Shown: positions 1 to 7,880 of the stretch, one piece after another
Layout: each line of letters starts with the position of its first letter
How positions within the stretch are numbered: the first letter of the stretch is position 1
Source: Massilia sp. W12
GTDB lineage: Bacteria; Pseudomonadota; Gammaproteobacteria; Burkholderiales; Burkholderiaceae_D
Direction of reading: 5' to 3'
Assembly (NCBI RefSeq): GCF_037300705.1
Contig: NZ_CP147776.1
Location: 3,844,001 to 3,908,000 of the forward strand
Length of the DNA: 64,000 bases
The notes under the pieces: generated by a model
Told to the model about the DNA's origin: nothing
The model's input: the letters and a program-made list of their open reading frames with translations, nothing else
Databases searched by the model: none
Made by a program: the position numbers and the translations under genes

Positions 1-295
1 ATCGTTCCGCGCAATAATTGTATTGTATCACAGCAACTTTTTTTTGAATAGCATTACAGCACAACAGTGGTGAAATTTTTCAAATCAGGCAGATCAGAAG
101 AGAGGCGCTCGCAGCTGTCAAAGCCCCATCACGGAAAGATCTCCGCCCCGCTGGCGCGAGACGCCAGCGCCTTGCCAGCATAGCCGCGCTTGTTTTGCAC
201 ACTGCGGCGCAATGGAAAAATGCCGGCGCAAGAATGCACGCTGAATCGACCGCGTTTCCGCGCCAACAATCTTCGTCGCGCGCCATGCCCCCCCA
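1..295. other. no recognisable gene
   Basis: I see no convincing coding sequence, RNA or repeat here. Short open frames exist on both strands, but none resembles a known family or has a plausible ribosome binding site. The first 80 bases are AT-rich compared with the rest. The stretch lies beside gene fragments and the ssrA gene, so it may be leftover island or intergenic DNA. Confidence 0.5.
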
Positions 296-523
296 TCACA
301 GCAGAGAAACGCCGATGCCGGCTGCCAGCAATATGGCGAAATCGCCGACCTCTTGCGGTATTTCATGCGCCACCACGGCCAAGGTGGTGGCCCAGCCCAA
401 GGCCGGGTCAGTCAGAAAAGCCGCAGCAATCAACAGCCCGTCTGTAAAATTGTGCACCCCATCGCCGACCTGAATGCCAATCACAGCGGGAGCGGCAGGC
501 GACTGAGCAGGCGCGTCAGGCCG
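296..523 (-). pseudogene. ZIP-family metal transporter, internal fragment
   Basis: This is a piece of a zinc/iron transporter of the ZIP (ZupT-like) family, an inner-membrane carrier for divalent metals. About 60 residues remain. They hold both signature metal-binding segments: HNFTDG followed by LIAAAF in one helix, and [13 protein letters not shown] in the next. Homology stops just after AILLAAG, and a stop codon follows a few residues later. Upstream there are only about 15 unrelated residues before a stop. A complete ZIP protein is about 250-310 residues, so both ends are missing. It abuts, tail to head, an HsdR fragment on the other strand with a breakpoint somewhere in 480-525. It is almost certainly not functional. 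Confidence 0.75.
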
Positions 524-711
524 TCATGGCCAATAGCATCGAAAACTTCGAGCCCGTATTCAACAAGCAGCTTGAGAACCTGTTCATCGAGCGCATGCAT
601 GGCAACGAAGAAATCTTTGTACGTCTGATGAACGATGAGGCGTTCAGGAATATTGCGGCGAGCCATCTGATGCGGGCCGTGTACCAACAGGTTAAGGCGG
701 CGGAGAATTGA
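481..711 (+). pseudogene. type I restriction enzyme R subunit (HsdR), C-terminal fragment
   Basis: The last 60-75 residues of a type I restriction endonuclease motor subunit are preserved. Key blocks are LENLFIERMHGNEEIFVRLMND and the terminal HLMRAVYQQVKAAEN, which match the usual HsdR tail. The frame stays open upstream of the ATG at 526 (reading [11 protein letters not shown]), so that ATG is internal rather than a true start. The other roughly 900 residues, hsdM and hsdS are absent. It ends 9 bases before a strong hairpin at 721-756. The fragment shows that a restriction system once lay here and was lost. Confidence 0.75.
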
Positions 712-720
712 ATCTGTTTC

Positions 721-756
721 AAAAGATAAGCCCGGCATGAGCCGGGCTTATCTTTT
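721..756. terminator. perfect hairpin terminator after hsdR fragment
   Basis: A 16-bp perfect inverted repeat (arms 721-736 and 741-756, loop ATGA) has an A-run at its left end and a T-run at its right end. This is the form of a bidirectional rho-independent terminator. It follows the hsdR remnant directly. Confidence 0.75.
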
Positions 757-890
757 GCGGGGGCGGGCGCTTTCGCTGCGTTTTTGCCTCACTTGCGCTA
801 CCGCCCACGGAACTGCTCGCAAAGCGCTGTTTCTGGTCTTTGCTCGCCCCGCGTCCGTACCGGACGCGGATACGCGCTGCTGCGTCGATC
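757..890. other. no recognisable gene
   Basis: GC-rich spacer between the two hairpins. I see only a short palindrome near 851-870 and no coding or RNA signal. Confidence 0.4.
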
Positions 891-939
891 TGATTCAAAT
901 GAAAATGGCCACACAAGGTGGCCATTTTCATTTGAATCA
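891..939 (-). terminator. long hairpin at the 3' end of ssrA
   Basis: A 22-bp perfect inverted repeat (arms 891-912 and 918-939, loop of 5) begins two bases beyond the CCA end of tmRNA. It probably ends or protects the ssrA precursor transcript. It lacks a long U-run, so it may act as a processing stem rather than a classical terminator. Confidence 0.55.
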
Positions 940-940
940 G

Positions 941-1301
941 TGGTGGAGGCGGCGGGAATCGAACCCGCGTCCGCAAGCCCTCTACAGGCAGTTCTACATA
1001 CTTAGCGCTGTCATTTAATTTAATCCTGACGCCGCGGACGCACACGCTGCTTCAGGACGAGTCCACCTATTGTTTAAGTTTGAATCAAGCGGCCCGACTC
1101 AAACCGATTCCCTGTAAATGACTCCGCTGCTGTTGCCAGCCCGCCCCAGGGAAGAAGCGGTGCGGAGCAGGCCGGGATTAAGCGGCCAGTGCGTACGAGT
1201 TATCGTTAGCGTTTGTTTTTTTCTGGATGTATTTACGAGGTAACCAGTCCTCGGTATGCCCTGCTCTGCTTTGCAACCCACGTCGAAACCAGGTCGCCCC
1301 C
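941..1301 (-). ncRNA. ssrA: tmRNA (ssrA)
   Basis: Transfer-messenger RNA rescues stalled ribosomes by adding a degradation tag. On the minus strand the RNA starts with GGGGGCGACCUGGUUUCGAC at 1301 and ends with GCCTCCACCA at 941. These ends pair to form the alanine-tRNA-like acceptor stem. The tag frame at 1178-1210 reads ANDNSYALAA followed by TAA, close to other betaproteobacterial tags such as ANDERFALAA. The length of 361 nt is normal. The T-arm sequence GGTTCGATTCCCGCC is visible near the 3' end. Such 3' ends are common integration sites for islands, which fits the gene debris on that side. Confidence 0.95.
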
Positions 1302-1361
1302 AGATGAGAAACGATTATAACCGCATTTCTCACCCTGCGCTGCGCAAACCGGATTGCGCAC

Positions 1362-3392
1362 TCAAATGCTGACGCTGTTCGGAATCAAGGACGGCAGCTG
1401 ATACACATACGGCAGCACGCGGTGTTGATTGCGTTTGCGGATCTCGACTTCGATTTGCGCCAATTCGGCTTGGAAGGCCGCCACCACATCGCGCGCCTTG
1501 TCATCCTGAAAATACGGGGTGCAGGGCGAGCCGGGGTAGTGTCCCAGGGTGTCATATTGAATATCACTGAGCAAATATTCAAAGGAAAAGGTGTACAACA
1601 CCAGGTCCAGCGGCGGATACCAGGGCAGCAAATCGGCGCGCTGCTGCAATTGCGTGGCGCGGGTCGGCATCGGCCGGTACACCGTGCCGATCACGCAGGG
1701 CGCATACGACATCAGCGGGAATTGCGCATAGTTCACTGCGGCATGCTTTGGCCCGCACACATAAATCAAGCCGGCGATCAATTCAATTAAATATTCCAGG
1801 CTGTCGATTTCATAGGGACGCGCCGGGTCGCCGGTGGCGCGCAGACCGCGCAAGCCCTGCCAGGCGGCATGGCGCGGTGAGCACAGTTCATGGATGAAGC
1901 CTTGCAATTCCATATCCTCGCGCACATCGCCGTCATGCCGGTAATACAGGCGCAGATAAGCGCTGACATAGTTTTTAATCGCACGCCAGATCAATAAGGT
2001 ATCGTCGCGGAAAGGAAATTCGGGCAAGTCCTGCACCCCGCGCAAGGCGAACAGGCGCTCCGGGTTGCAGTCATCGAATTGGCGTTGCAAGAAAGTCTGG
2101 CGCACCATTTCCAGCGAGCTGTGCAAATCCGGCCCGACATTGCAGGCCACCACCCCGCCCGGCGCGATCAGGCTTTTGCGCGCGGTGTCGTTGATGGAAA
2201 TGGTGAAACGGAAATGCGGCTTGAGCAAAATCATCAGCGGGTGTTCTTGCGCCAACTGGCGGTTAGCGGCCAGAATCGCCGGTTCCGGCATCAGATGACA
2301 CTCGCCAAAGTGCGCCACCGATTCATGGTGAATCGCCTGCATCACATTCACCAGATGCTTGGCCAAGAGCCATTTCAAACCGTTTTCATCCTGCGCGCCC
2401 ATGCTGTCATTCGGCGTGAAAATCGGCGCGCTTTCGGCGTCATGCGCCTGCGCCAATTGAATCGCCAGCGGCTGCATGGCGGCGCGTCCGGGCGGATAAC
2501 CGGGGCCGGGTTGCGGATTCCAATAAAACAGCGCCAGCGGCGCGCACACATAACGCGTGAGGCCGAATAACTCGCTGTTCTTGGCGCCGTCCAGAATCGC
2601 GTAATCACAGACATACAAGCGCTTGAGTTCGGCGGCGCGCTGCAAACTCATCTGCGCATCACCGCAAATGCTCTGAAAAGCGGCATCGGTGAGCGGGATT
2701 TTTTGCAGCACAGCGGAGAGCGGCATGGCGTGGCGCATGCCATGCTCTGCGCCGTCCGGGTACACGCCGCGCAGCAAGGTGGTGTTAAAGCCGGCAATCT
2801 GCAGCCAGCCGAAATACCAGTCCTGCAAACAGGGTTGCTCATCGGCCTGCATCCATGGCGCGCTTTCAATACACAAGGCGGCAGGGGTGCGGAAACTGGC
2901 AAACAGGGCGGCGAAGTCATCTTCGCTTTCGGCGCGCAAATGCTGATGCGCCGCCTCCGGCAAGGTGTAGCGCAAGAGCGATTTGAGCAAAGCGGTCGCG
3001 CCTTCCTTGCCGCTTTCCTGATACACCTTGTGCAAGCCATTGGCCAGGTGCAATAAATCCTGCGCCATATCGGCGCGCCCGCTTTGCGCATAGACATTGA
3101 ACAAACCCATCATGACACGGCGGAAATTGTCCACAATCTGCTCAATGCTGTGCGCCACCATCATCTTGTAGTCCGCTGTAAAGCGCTCGCCGCGCGGCAC
3201 GCCGGCGCTAAATGGCACACCGTCCAGATAGGTGTGAGTGTAGTTATAGCGCACGCGCGACATCTGCAATTGCAATTGGCGCGCGGCGGCCTGCTTGCGT
3301 TTGGCGTGTTGCGGCAAAACCGGGGCCGGCCCCAACATGGATTTACCGGATTTCGGCGCTAGGCCGGGCAGCAATGGATTGGCGTTTTTCAT
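1362..3392 (-). CDS. lipoxygenase
   Basis: A 676-residue bacterial lipoxygenase, a non-heme iron dioxygenase that makes hydroperoxides from polyunsaturated fatty acids. All expected metal ligands are visible: H356 and H361 in HHESVAHFGECH, H550 and N554 in KHAAVNYAQF, and a C-terminal isoleucine (I676) in NSVSI. The surrounding blocks ILAANRQLAQEHP and LLKPHFRFTISIND are typical of the family. No signal peptide is seen; the first 40 residues are basic and low in complexity. There is no PLAT domain, and the length fits bacterial single-domain enzymes. It is transcribed alone, divergent from a double-glycine leader peptide. Bacterial lipoxygenases are patchily distributed and often thought to be transferred. 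Substrate and position specificity cannot be read from the sequence. Confidence 0.93.
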   Translation of the reverse strand: MKNANPLLPGLAPKSGKSMLGPAPVLPQHAKRKQAAARQLQLQMSRVRYNYTHTYLDGVPFSAGVPRGERFTADYKMMVAHSIEQIVDNFRRVMMGLFNVYAQSGRADMAQDLLHLANGLHKVYQESGKEGATALLKSLLRYTLPEAAHQHLRAESEDDFAALFASFRTPAALCIESAPWMQADEQPCLQDWYFGWLQIAGFNTTLLRGVYPDGAEHGMRHAMPLSAVLQKIPLTDAAFQSICGDAQMSLQRAAELKRLYVCDYAILDGAKNSELFGLTRYVCAPLALFYWNPQPGPGYPPGRAAMQPLAIQLAQAHDAESAPIFTPNDSMGAQDENGLKWLLAKHLVNVMQAIHHESVAHFGECHLMPEPAILAANRQLAQEHPLMILLKPHFRFTISINDTARKSLIAPGGVVACNVGPDLHSSLEMVRQTFLQRQFDDCNPERLFALRGVQDLPEFPFRDDTLLIWRAIKNYVSAYLRLYYRHDGDVREDMELQGFIHELCSPRHAAWQGLRGLRATGDPARPYEIDSLEYLIELIAGLIYVCGPKHAAVNYAQFPLMSYAPCVIGTVYRPMPTRATQLQQRADLLPWYPPLDLVLYTFSFEYLLSDIQYDTLGHYPGSPCTPYFQDDKARDVVAAFQAELAQIEVEIRKRNQHRVLPYVYQLPSLIPNSVSI

Positions 3393-3642
3393 GGCGATCT
3401 GTGCTTGGCGGGGTGGCTAAGGCCGGACAAAAGTTGCCGGCAGGCATTTATAGCACAGCTATGGCTTTTGCCAAACTTTGTGCATGATTTCCCACATTGA
3501 GACTGGGATGAAGCCCCCACTTGACGGGATAAAAGCCCTGGAGGCCGGCCCCGCCCCTGCTTACACTGTCTGGCATGGCAAGTAAGCGATGCCGGTAAGC
3601 ATCTGGCCAGCCTTTCCCGTTTTTCCTTTTTTGGAGCTTGAT

Positions 3643-3801
3643 ATGACGCACAGCACACAGCACAGCTTGATCGAATTGGCTGCACACGAATTGCAGCACG
3701 TCAGCGGCGGCGCGTATTTTTGGGATGACCGCGCGCTCACCTCCAGCGGCAGCGGCAGTACCGATACGCCGGGCAACACCCTGATTCCCTTGCCGCGCTG
3801 A
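3643..3801 (+). CDS. small peptide with a double-glycine leader
   Basis: A 52-residue peptide starting at the ATG at 3643, which has a GGAG ribosome site six bases upstream. An in-frame upstream start at 3589 lacks one. The N-terminal half has the pattern of a bacteriocin/pheromone-type leader: IELAAHELQHVSGG, with the GG at residues 22-23. Such leaders are cut by C39 peptidases during ABC export. The mature part would be about 29 residues, rich in Gly, Ser, Thr and Pro and without cysteine. No C39 transporter or modification enzyme lies next to it; its nearest neighbour is the divergent lipoxygenase. It could be a signal peptide, a bacteriocin-like product, or a decayed one. The function is not known. 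Confidence 0.55.
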   Translation: MTHSTQHSLIELAAHELQHVSGGAYFWDDRALTSSGSGSTDTPGNTLIPLPR

Positions 3802-3811
3802 GGCGGGCTTG

Positions 3812-3838
3812 GCAGCGCGCCATACGGCGGCGCGCTGC
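3812..3838. terminator. GC-rich hairpin between convergent genes
   Basis: A 10-bp inverted repeat (arms 3812-3821 and 3829-3838) sits between the leader peptide gene and the convergent protease gene. It has no T-run, so termination is only likely. Confidence 0.4.
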
Positions 3839-3845
3839 GCCTGCC

Positions 3846-4994
3846 TCACACCCCCGGCTGTAATTCGACTTGCACCTCGCGTTGCACGCCATCGCGCTCA
3901 ACCGTCAAACGCACCACATCGCCAACCCGTTTTTCATCCAGGCGGCTTAACAGGTTTTGCACATTCTTGATTTCTTTACCATCCAGCGCATGGATAATGT
4001 CGCCGGCCATGATGCCGCCCTGGGCATTGCTTTGCACGCCTTTCAAGCCGGCGCGCTCGGCGGCGGAGCCGGGATTGGCGCGCAAAATGAAGACGCCGCT
4101 TTTGCCGCTTAATTGCTGCAGACGCGCATTCAGCCTTTCATCGGCTTCGATGCCGAGCGCGGGACGGCTGTATTTGCCGCTTTTGATCAGCTGCGGCACA
4201 ACCCGCATCACGGTATCCACCGGCACCGCAAAACCAATCCCGGCGGAAGCGCCGGACGGGCTGTAAATCGCGGTGTTAATGCCGATCAGGCGCCCGGCGG
4301 AGTCCAGCAGCGGGCCACCCGAATTACCGGGGTTAATCGCGGCGTCGGTCTGAATCAAATGTTCAATCGGGGCCCCGCCCTTCTCGCCGGCCAGACTGCG
4401 GTCGAGTGCGGAAATAATGCCATTGGTGAGCGTCCAGTCCAGGCCGAAGGGATTGCCGATGGCGAACACTTTCTGTCCCACTTTTAAATTCGCGCTCTCG
4501 CCAATCGGCACGGCGGGCGGACGTTTGAAGCCGACGCCGATTTTCAAGACCGCGATATCATGCGCCGGGCTGGTTCCGACCAGACTGGCCTGGTAATCGC
4601 GCCCATCGGCGAGTTTGACGGTGGCTTGCGCTGCGCCCTGGATCACATGGAAATTGGTCACCACATGGCCCGCATCATCCCAGATAAAGCCGGAGCCGGA
4701 GCCGCGCGGCACAGCCATGACATTGCGCGTCCAGGCGTCGCGCACCAGTTGCGCGGTGCTGATAAACACCACGGAATCGCGCGACTTTTCAAATAATTCA
4801 ATAGTGGCGCGCTCATCAGCAGCCAAATCGCCGCGCGGGGTAATGCTGCGCTCACTGCCTTGACGCGGACTGAACCAGGCTTCCAACACCGGTAAAAACC
4901 GCCACAACAGCATGAGTGCGGCAATGCCGAAGCAGACAATGGCAAAACGCTTGAGAAAACGGTCAGCTGGCGCTTGGGGCGTCGGGGTGTGCAT
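3846..4994 (-). CDS. membrane-anchored HtrA/DegS-type serine protease
   Basis: A 382-residue S1C serine protease of envelope quality control. The start at 4994 is preferred because a GGAG motif precedes it; the open frame continues to 5099. One N-terminal membrane helix (residues about 16-38) anchors it with the rest in the periplasm. The catalytic triad is visible: H116 in TNFHVIQG, D146 in AHDIAVLK, S225 in NPGNSGGP. A single PDZ domain follows (about 285-380), so it resembles DegS or the DegQ-like S1C proteases of betaproteobacteria rather than two-PDZ DegP. It stands alone between a convergent peptide gene and a regulator gene. Substrates are unknown. Confidence 0.9.
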   Translation of the reverse strand: MHTPTPQAPADRFLKRFAIVCFGIAALMLLWRFLPVLEAWFSPRQGSERSITPRGDLAADERATIELFEKSRDSVVFISTAQLVRDAWTRNVMAVPRGSGSGFIWDDAGHVVTNFHVIQGAAQATVKLADGRDYQASLVGTSPAHDIAVLKIGVGFKRPPAVPIGESANLKVGQKVFAIGNPFGLDWTLTNGIISALDRSLAGEKGGAPIEHLIQTDAAINPGNSGGPLLDSAGRLIGINTAIYSPSGASAGIGFAVPVDTVMRVVPQLIKSGKYSRPALGIEADERLNARLQQLSGKSGVFILRANPGSAAERAGLKGVQSNAQGGIMAGDIIHALDGKEIKNVQNLLSRLDEKRVGDVVRLTVERDGVQREVQVELQPGV

Positions 4995-5169
4995 GCAAAC
5001 TCCGGTTGAGAGTGGGAAATCAGAGGTGAATTGTAGCCAATCAGGCTGCTTTCCGGCGCGCTGTTTTTTGTGGCATGCGGCGCATCGTCTCCAAAGCAAA
5101 TATGGCGACTATTCAGCCGAATTCTGGCCGCCATGGCAGGCCGGGTTGAGCGCAGCAATGCCGCCACAC

Positions 5170-6153
5170 TCAATTCTGCACATACGCCCCCTGCCGCGCC
5201 TGGCTGGGTTTGGCGCCGCTGACTTTACGCATCATTTTGCGCAGCGCTGTCGCATCCTGATAGCCGACTGCGGCGGCGACTTGCTCCACGCTCATGCGGC
5301 TGTTTTCCAGCAAGGCGCGGGCGCGTCGCAGGCGTATGCTTTGGATCAGGGCGATGGTGCTTTTGCCGGTGGCTTTGCGCACCCGGCGCGCCAAGGTGCG
5401 CTCGGACATGCAGAATTTTTGCGCCAGCTGGCTCACGCCGGGCACATCCGGCAAGGCGGTTTCAATTTCCTTGCTCAAATTGGCGATCAGGGTGTCGCCG
5501 CCGCTCATCATTTCCGGCACGATAAAAGCTGCCTGGCGCGCGCTGCGCGCATCCAGCAACAGCAGACGCGACACCATCTGCGCCAATTCATTGCCGCCAT
5601 AGGCGCGCAAGAGATGCAACATCAAATCGATCAGGGCAAACGCGGCGCCGCTGGTCAAGAGCGGGCCGTCTTCACACAATATGCGGTCGGCATCGACGCG
5701 GCATGCGGGGGCCATTTTTTGCAGCAGCGGCGCCAGCCACCAGGTGGTGGTGACGCTGCGCCCGTCCAGCATGCCGGCCTGCTGCAATAAAAACACCGCG
5801 CTGCAACCGACCGCCAGCTTGCCGCCGGCTGCGCCATGCTGCCGCAGGCGCGCGGCGAGTGTGCAGAAATCCGGGTCTTGCTGGCGGCGCATGACTTGTT
5901 TGCGGTCGCGCAGCGCCAGCCCCGGCACAATCCACAACTCATGCGGGGCCGGGTCTTGCGGCAAAGCCTGGGTCTGCACTGCAAACCCGCCTTGCAAAGA
6001 CAGGATGCCGCCCTGCAGGGAGCAAATGCGCCAGCGCGGCGCGGCCAGGCCCAGCATGGGCGCAGCTTCGCCGGCGGTGTAAAGCATGTCGCGCACCAGG
6101 GCGACATTGCTGGCCAGCTGGCCTTCGAGCAAGATCAGAGTGAAATCATACAT
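5170..6153 (-). CDS. GlxA-like transcriptional regulator (DJ-1/PfpI + AraC HTH)
   Basis: A 327-residue regulator. Residues about 1-190 form a DJ-1/PfpI-like amidotransferase fold, with the nucleophile-elbow segment AVGCSAVFLLQQAG. Residues about 225-325 form an AraC-type double helix-turn-helix with SQLAQKFCMSERTLARR and VEQVAAAVGYQDATALRKMM. In this family the DJ-1 part senses a ligand and is not normally an active protease. It is divergent from the MAPEG gene at 6249, which it could control. The ligand is unknown. Confidence 0.9.
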   Translation of the reverse strand: MYDFTLILLEGQLASNVALVRDMLYTAGEAAPMLGLAAPRWRICSLQGGILSLQGGFAVQTQALPQDPAPHELWIVPGLALRDRKQVMRRQQDPDFCTLAARLRQHGAAGGKLAVGCSAVFLLQQAGMLDGRSVTTTWWLAPLLQKMAPACRVDADRILCEDGPLLTSGAAFALIDLMLHLLRAYGGNELAQMVSRLLLLDARSARQAAFIVPEMMSGGDTLIANLSKEIETALPDVPGVSQLAQKFCMSERTLARRVRKATGKSTIALIQSIRLRRARALLENSRMSVEQVAAAVGYQDATALRKMMRKVSGAKPSQARQGAYVQN

Positions 6154-6248
6154 GTCTGAAAAGTCTTGAAAAATGTCTAAATCGACACTTTCAGCTTACT
6201 GCGCCGGGTGGTGTAATGACAAGCACTTTTTGACACAGGAGGTGTACG

Positions 6249-6665
6249 ATGCAAAGCGTATTTTTTGGCCCCTTATTGGGCATGACGGTTTTGATCATGG
6301 TGGTCTGGCTGCTTGGCGTGCGTGAGCGCGTGAGCGAGATGCAGCAGCGCCGCATCAGTCCGCAAAGTCTGGCCCATCCGCGCGATGTCAGCCGGCTGCT
6401 GGAGCGCACCAATGCGATGGATAATTACAATAATCTGCTGCAAGCGCCGCTGCTGTTTTATGTGCTGTGTCTGGCGCTGGCGCAAAACGGCATACACAGC
6501 GCGCCGCTGTTGGGCGCAGCCTGGCTGTATGTGCTGTTGCGCTGTGTGCACAGCATGATTCAAGTTGGCGCCAACCGGGTCGTGCCGCGCTTTTATGTGT
6601 GGCTGGCCAGCAGCGTGCTGCTGTGGGGCATGTGGCTGGGCTTCGCCTGGATGATGTGGGGCTGA
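6249..6665 (+). CDS. MAPEG family membrane protein
   Basis: A 138-residue protein with four predicted membrane helices (about 5-24, 57-77, 86-104, 113-136). The motif LLERTNAMDNYNNLLQAPLLFY between helices 1 and 2 is characteristic of MAPEG proteins, which include glutathione-dependent membrane enzymes of eicosanoid metabolism. An AGGAGG site lies six bases before the start. In bacteria the activity is rarely known. A MAPEG protein and a lipoxygenase within 5 kb is suggestive, but nothing in the sequence shows that they act together. Confidence 0.85.
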   Translation: MQSVFFGPLLGMTVLIMVVWLLGVRERVSEMQQRRISPQSLAHPRDVSRLLERTNAMDNYNNLLQAPLLFYVLCLALAQNGIHSAPLLGAAWLYVLLRCVHSMIQVGANRVVPRFYVWLASSVLLWGMWLGFAWMMWG

Positions 6666-6795
6666 CGCTGCATTGGCGGCTTTGGCATGGCGGGCGGCGC
6701 GTTTTGCATGTTGATTGGCGTGTTTTGCCAGTGACCGCCGCTGCCGCGCGGCGCATAATGCCTGCCATTGACAAACTTTGATGCAGGAGCCAGCC

Positions 6796-7866
6796 ATGCC
6801 GGATTTACAAATTGATCTCTCCCGTCCCGTTTTAGTCACCGGCGCCAGCGGCTACGTGGCCGGCTGGATCGTTAAGCAATTATTGGAACTGGGACTGACC
6901 GTGCATGCGGCGGTGCGCGACCCGGAGGCGCGCGCCAAACTGGCGCATCTGGATGCGCTGGCGGCCAAGGGGCCGGGGCGCTTGCGCTATTTCAAAGCCG
7001 ATTTGCTGGCAGCCGGCGCCTACCAGGAAGCCATGGCCGGCTGCAGCGTGGTGTTTCATACCGCCTCGCCCTTCACCCTGAATATCAAAGATGCGCAGCA
7101 GGAATTAATCACGCCGGCGCTGGAAGGCACGCGCAATGTCTTGACGAGCGTGAACCAGACCGCCAGCGTGCAGCGGGTGGTGCTGACCAGCAGCTGCGCG
7201 GCGATTTATGGCGACAATATCGATATGCGGCAGACCCCGCGCGGGATGTTTGATGAAAGCGTGTGGAATCACACATCTTCCCTCAGCCACCAACCCTATT
7301 CCTATTCCAAAACGCTGGCCGAGCGCGCCGCCTGGGAAATCGCCAAGGCGCAATCGCGCTGGGATCTGGTGGTCATCAATCCGTCCCTGGTGTTAGGCCC
7401 GGCGCTGCAAGCGCACACCACGTCGGAAAGTTTTGAGATTTTGCGCCAGTTTGGCGATGGCCGCATGGCCTCCGGCGCGCCGGATTTTTATATCGGCGCG
7501 GTGGATGTGCGCGATGTCGCCAGCGCCCATGTGCGCGCCGCGTTTTTGCCCCAGGCGCAGGGCCGGCACATCATTTCGGGACATGACACCAGCCTGCCGC
7601 AAATGGCGCAGGCGCTGTTGCCGGAATGGGGCGCGCGCTATCCGATTCCGCGCCGCATCTTGCCGAAGTGGGCAGTCTGGCTGTTCGGCCCGCTGATGGA
7701 TAAAACCGTTTCGCGCCGCATGCTGGCGCGCAATGTGGGCCATGTCTGGCGCGCCGACAACAGTAAAAGCCGGCGTGAATTGGGACTGACTTACCGCCCC
7801 TTGCAAGAATCATTGCATGAGATGTTTGCGCAAATCGAGGCGCAGGGCGGCTTTGCGCAGAAATAA
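6796..7866 (+). CDS. NAD(P)-dependent extended SDR reductase (dihydroflavonol-4-reductase-like)
   Basis: A 356-residue extended short-chain dehydrogenase. The start at 6796 follows an AGGAG motif by seven bases; two ATGs at 6778 and 6781 are less well placed. The Rossmann motif VTGASGYVAGW lies near the N-terminus, followed by the family segment VVFHTASPF. The catalytic Ser is in VVLTSSCAAIYG, and Tyr/Lys are in PYSYSKTLAE. Such enzymes reduce aldehydes or ketones, or act on isoprenoid and phenolic substrates. The stop is 14 bases before an AraC-type regulator, so the two probably form an operon. The substrate is not predictable. Confidence 0.88.
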   Translation: MPDLQIDLSRPVLVTGASGYVAGWIVKQLLELGLTVHAAVRDPEARAKLAHLDALAAKGPGRLRYFKADLLAAGAYQEAMAGCSVVFHTASPFTLNIKDAQQELITPALEGTRNVLTSVNQTASVQRVVLTSSCAAIYGDNIDMRQTPRGMFDESVWNHTSSLSHQPYSYSKTLAERAAWEIAKAQSRWDLVVINPSLVLGPALQAHTTSESFEILRQFGDGRMASGAPDFYIGAVDVRDVASAHVRAAFLPQAQGRHIISGHDTSLPQMAQALLPEWGARYPIPRRILPKWAVWLFGPLMDKTVSRRMLARNVGHVWRADNSKSRRELGLTYRPLQESLHEMFAQIEAQGGFAQK

Positions 7867-7880
7867 GGGCAGGAGGCGAG

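Noticed and set aside
3643-3801. Double-glycine peptide as substrate of the exporter at 38325-40445
   Set aside because: The exporter's C39-like domain lacks the catalytic Cys motif and sits next to a HlyC-type gene, so RTX-like cargo is expected.
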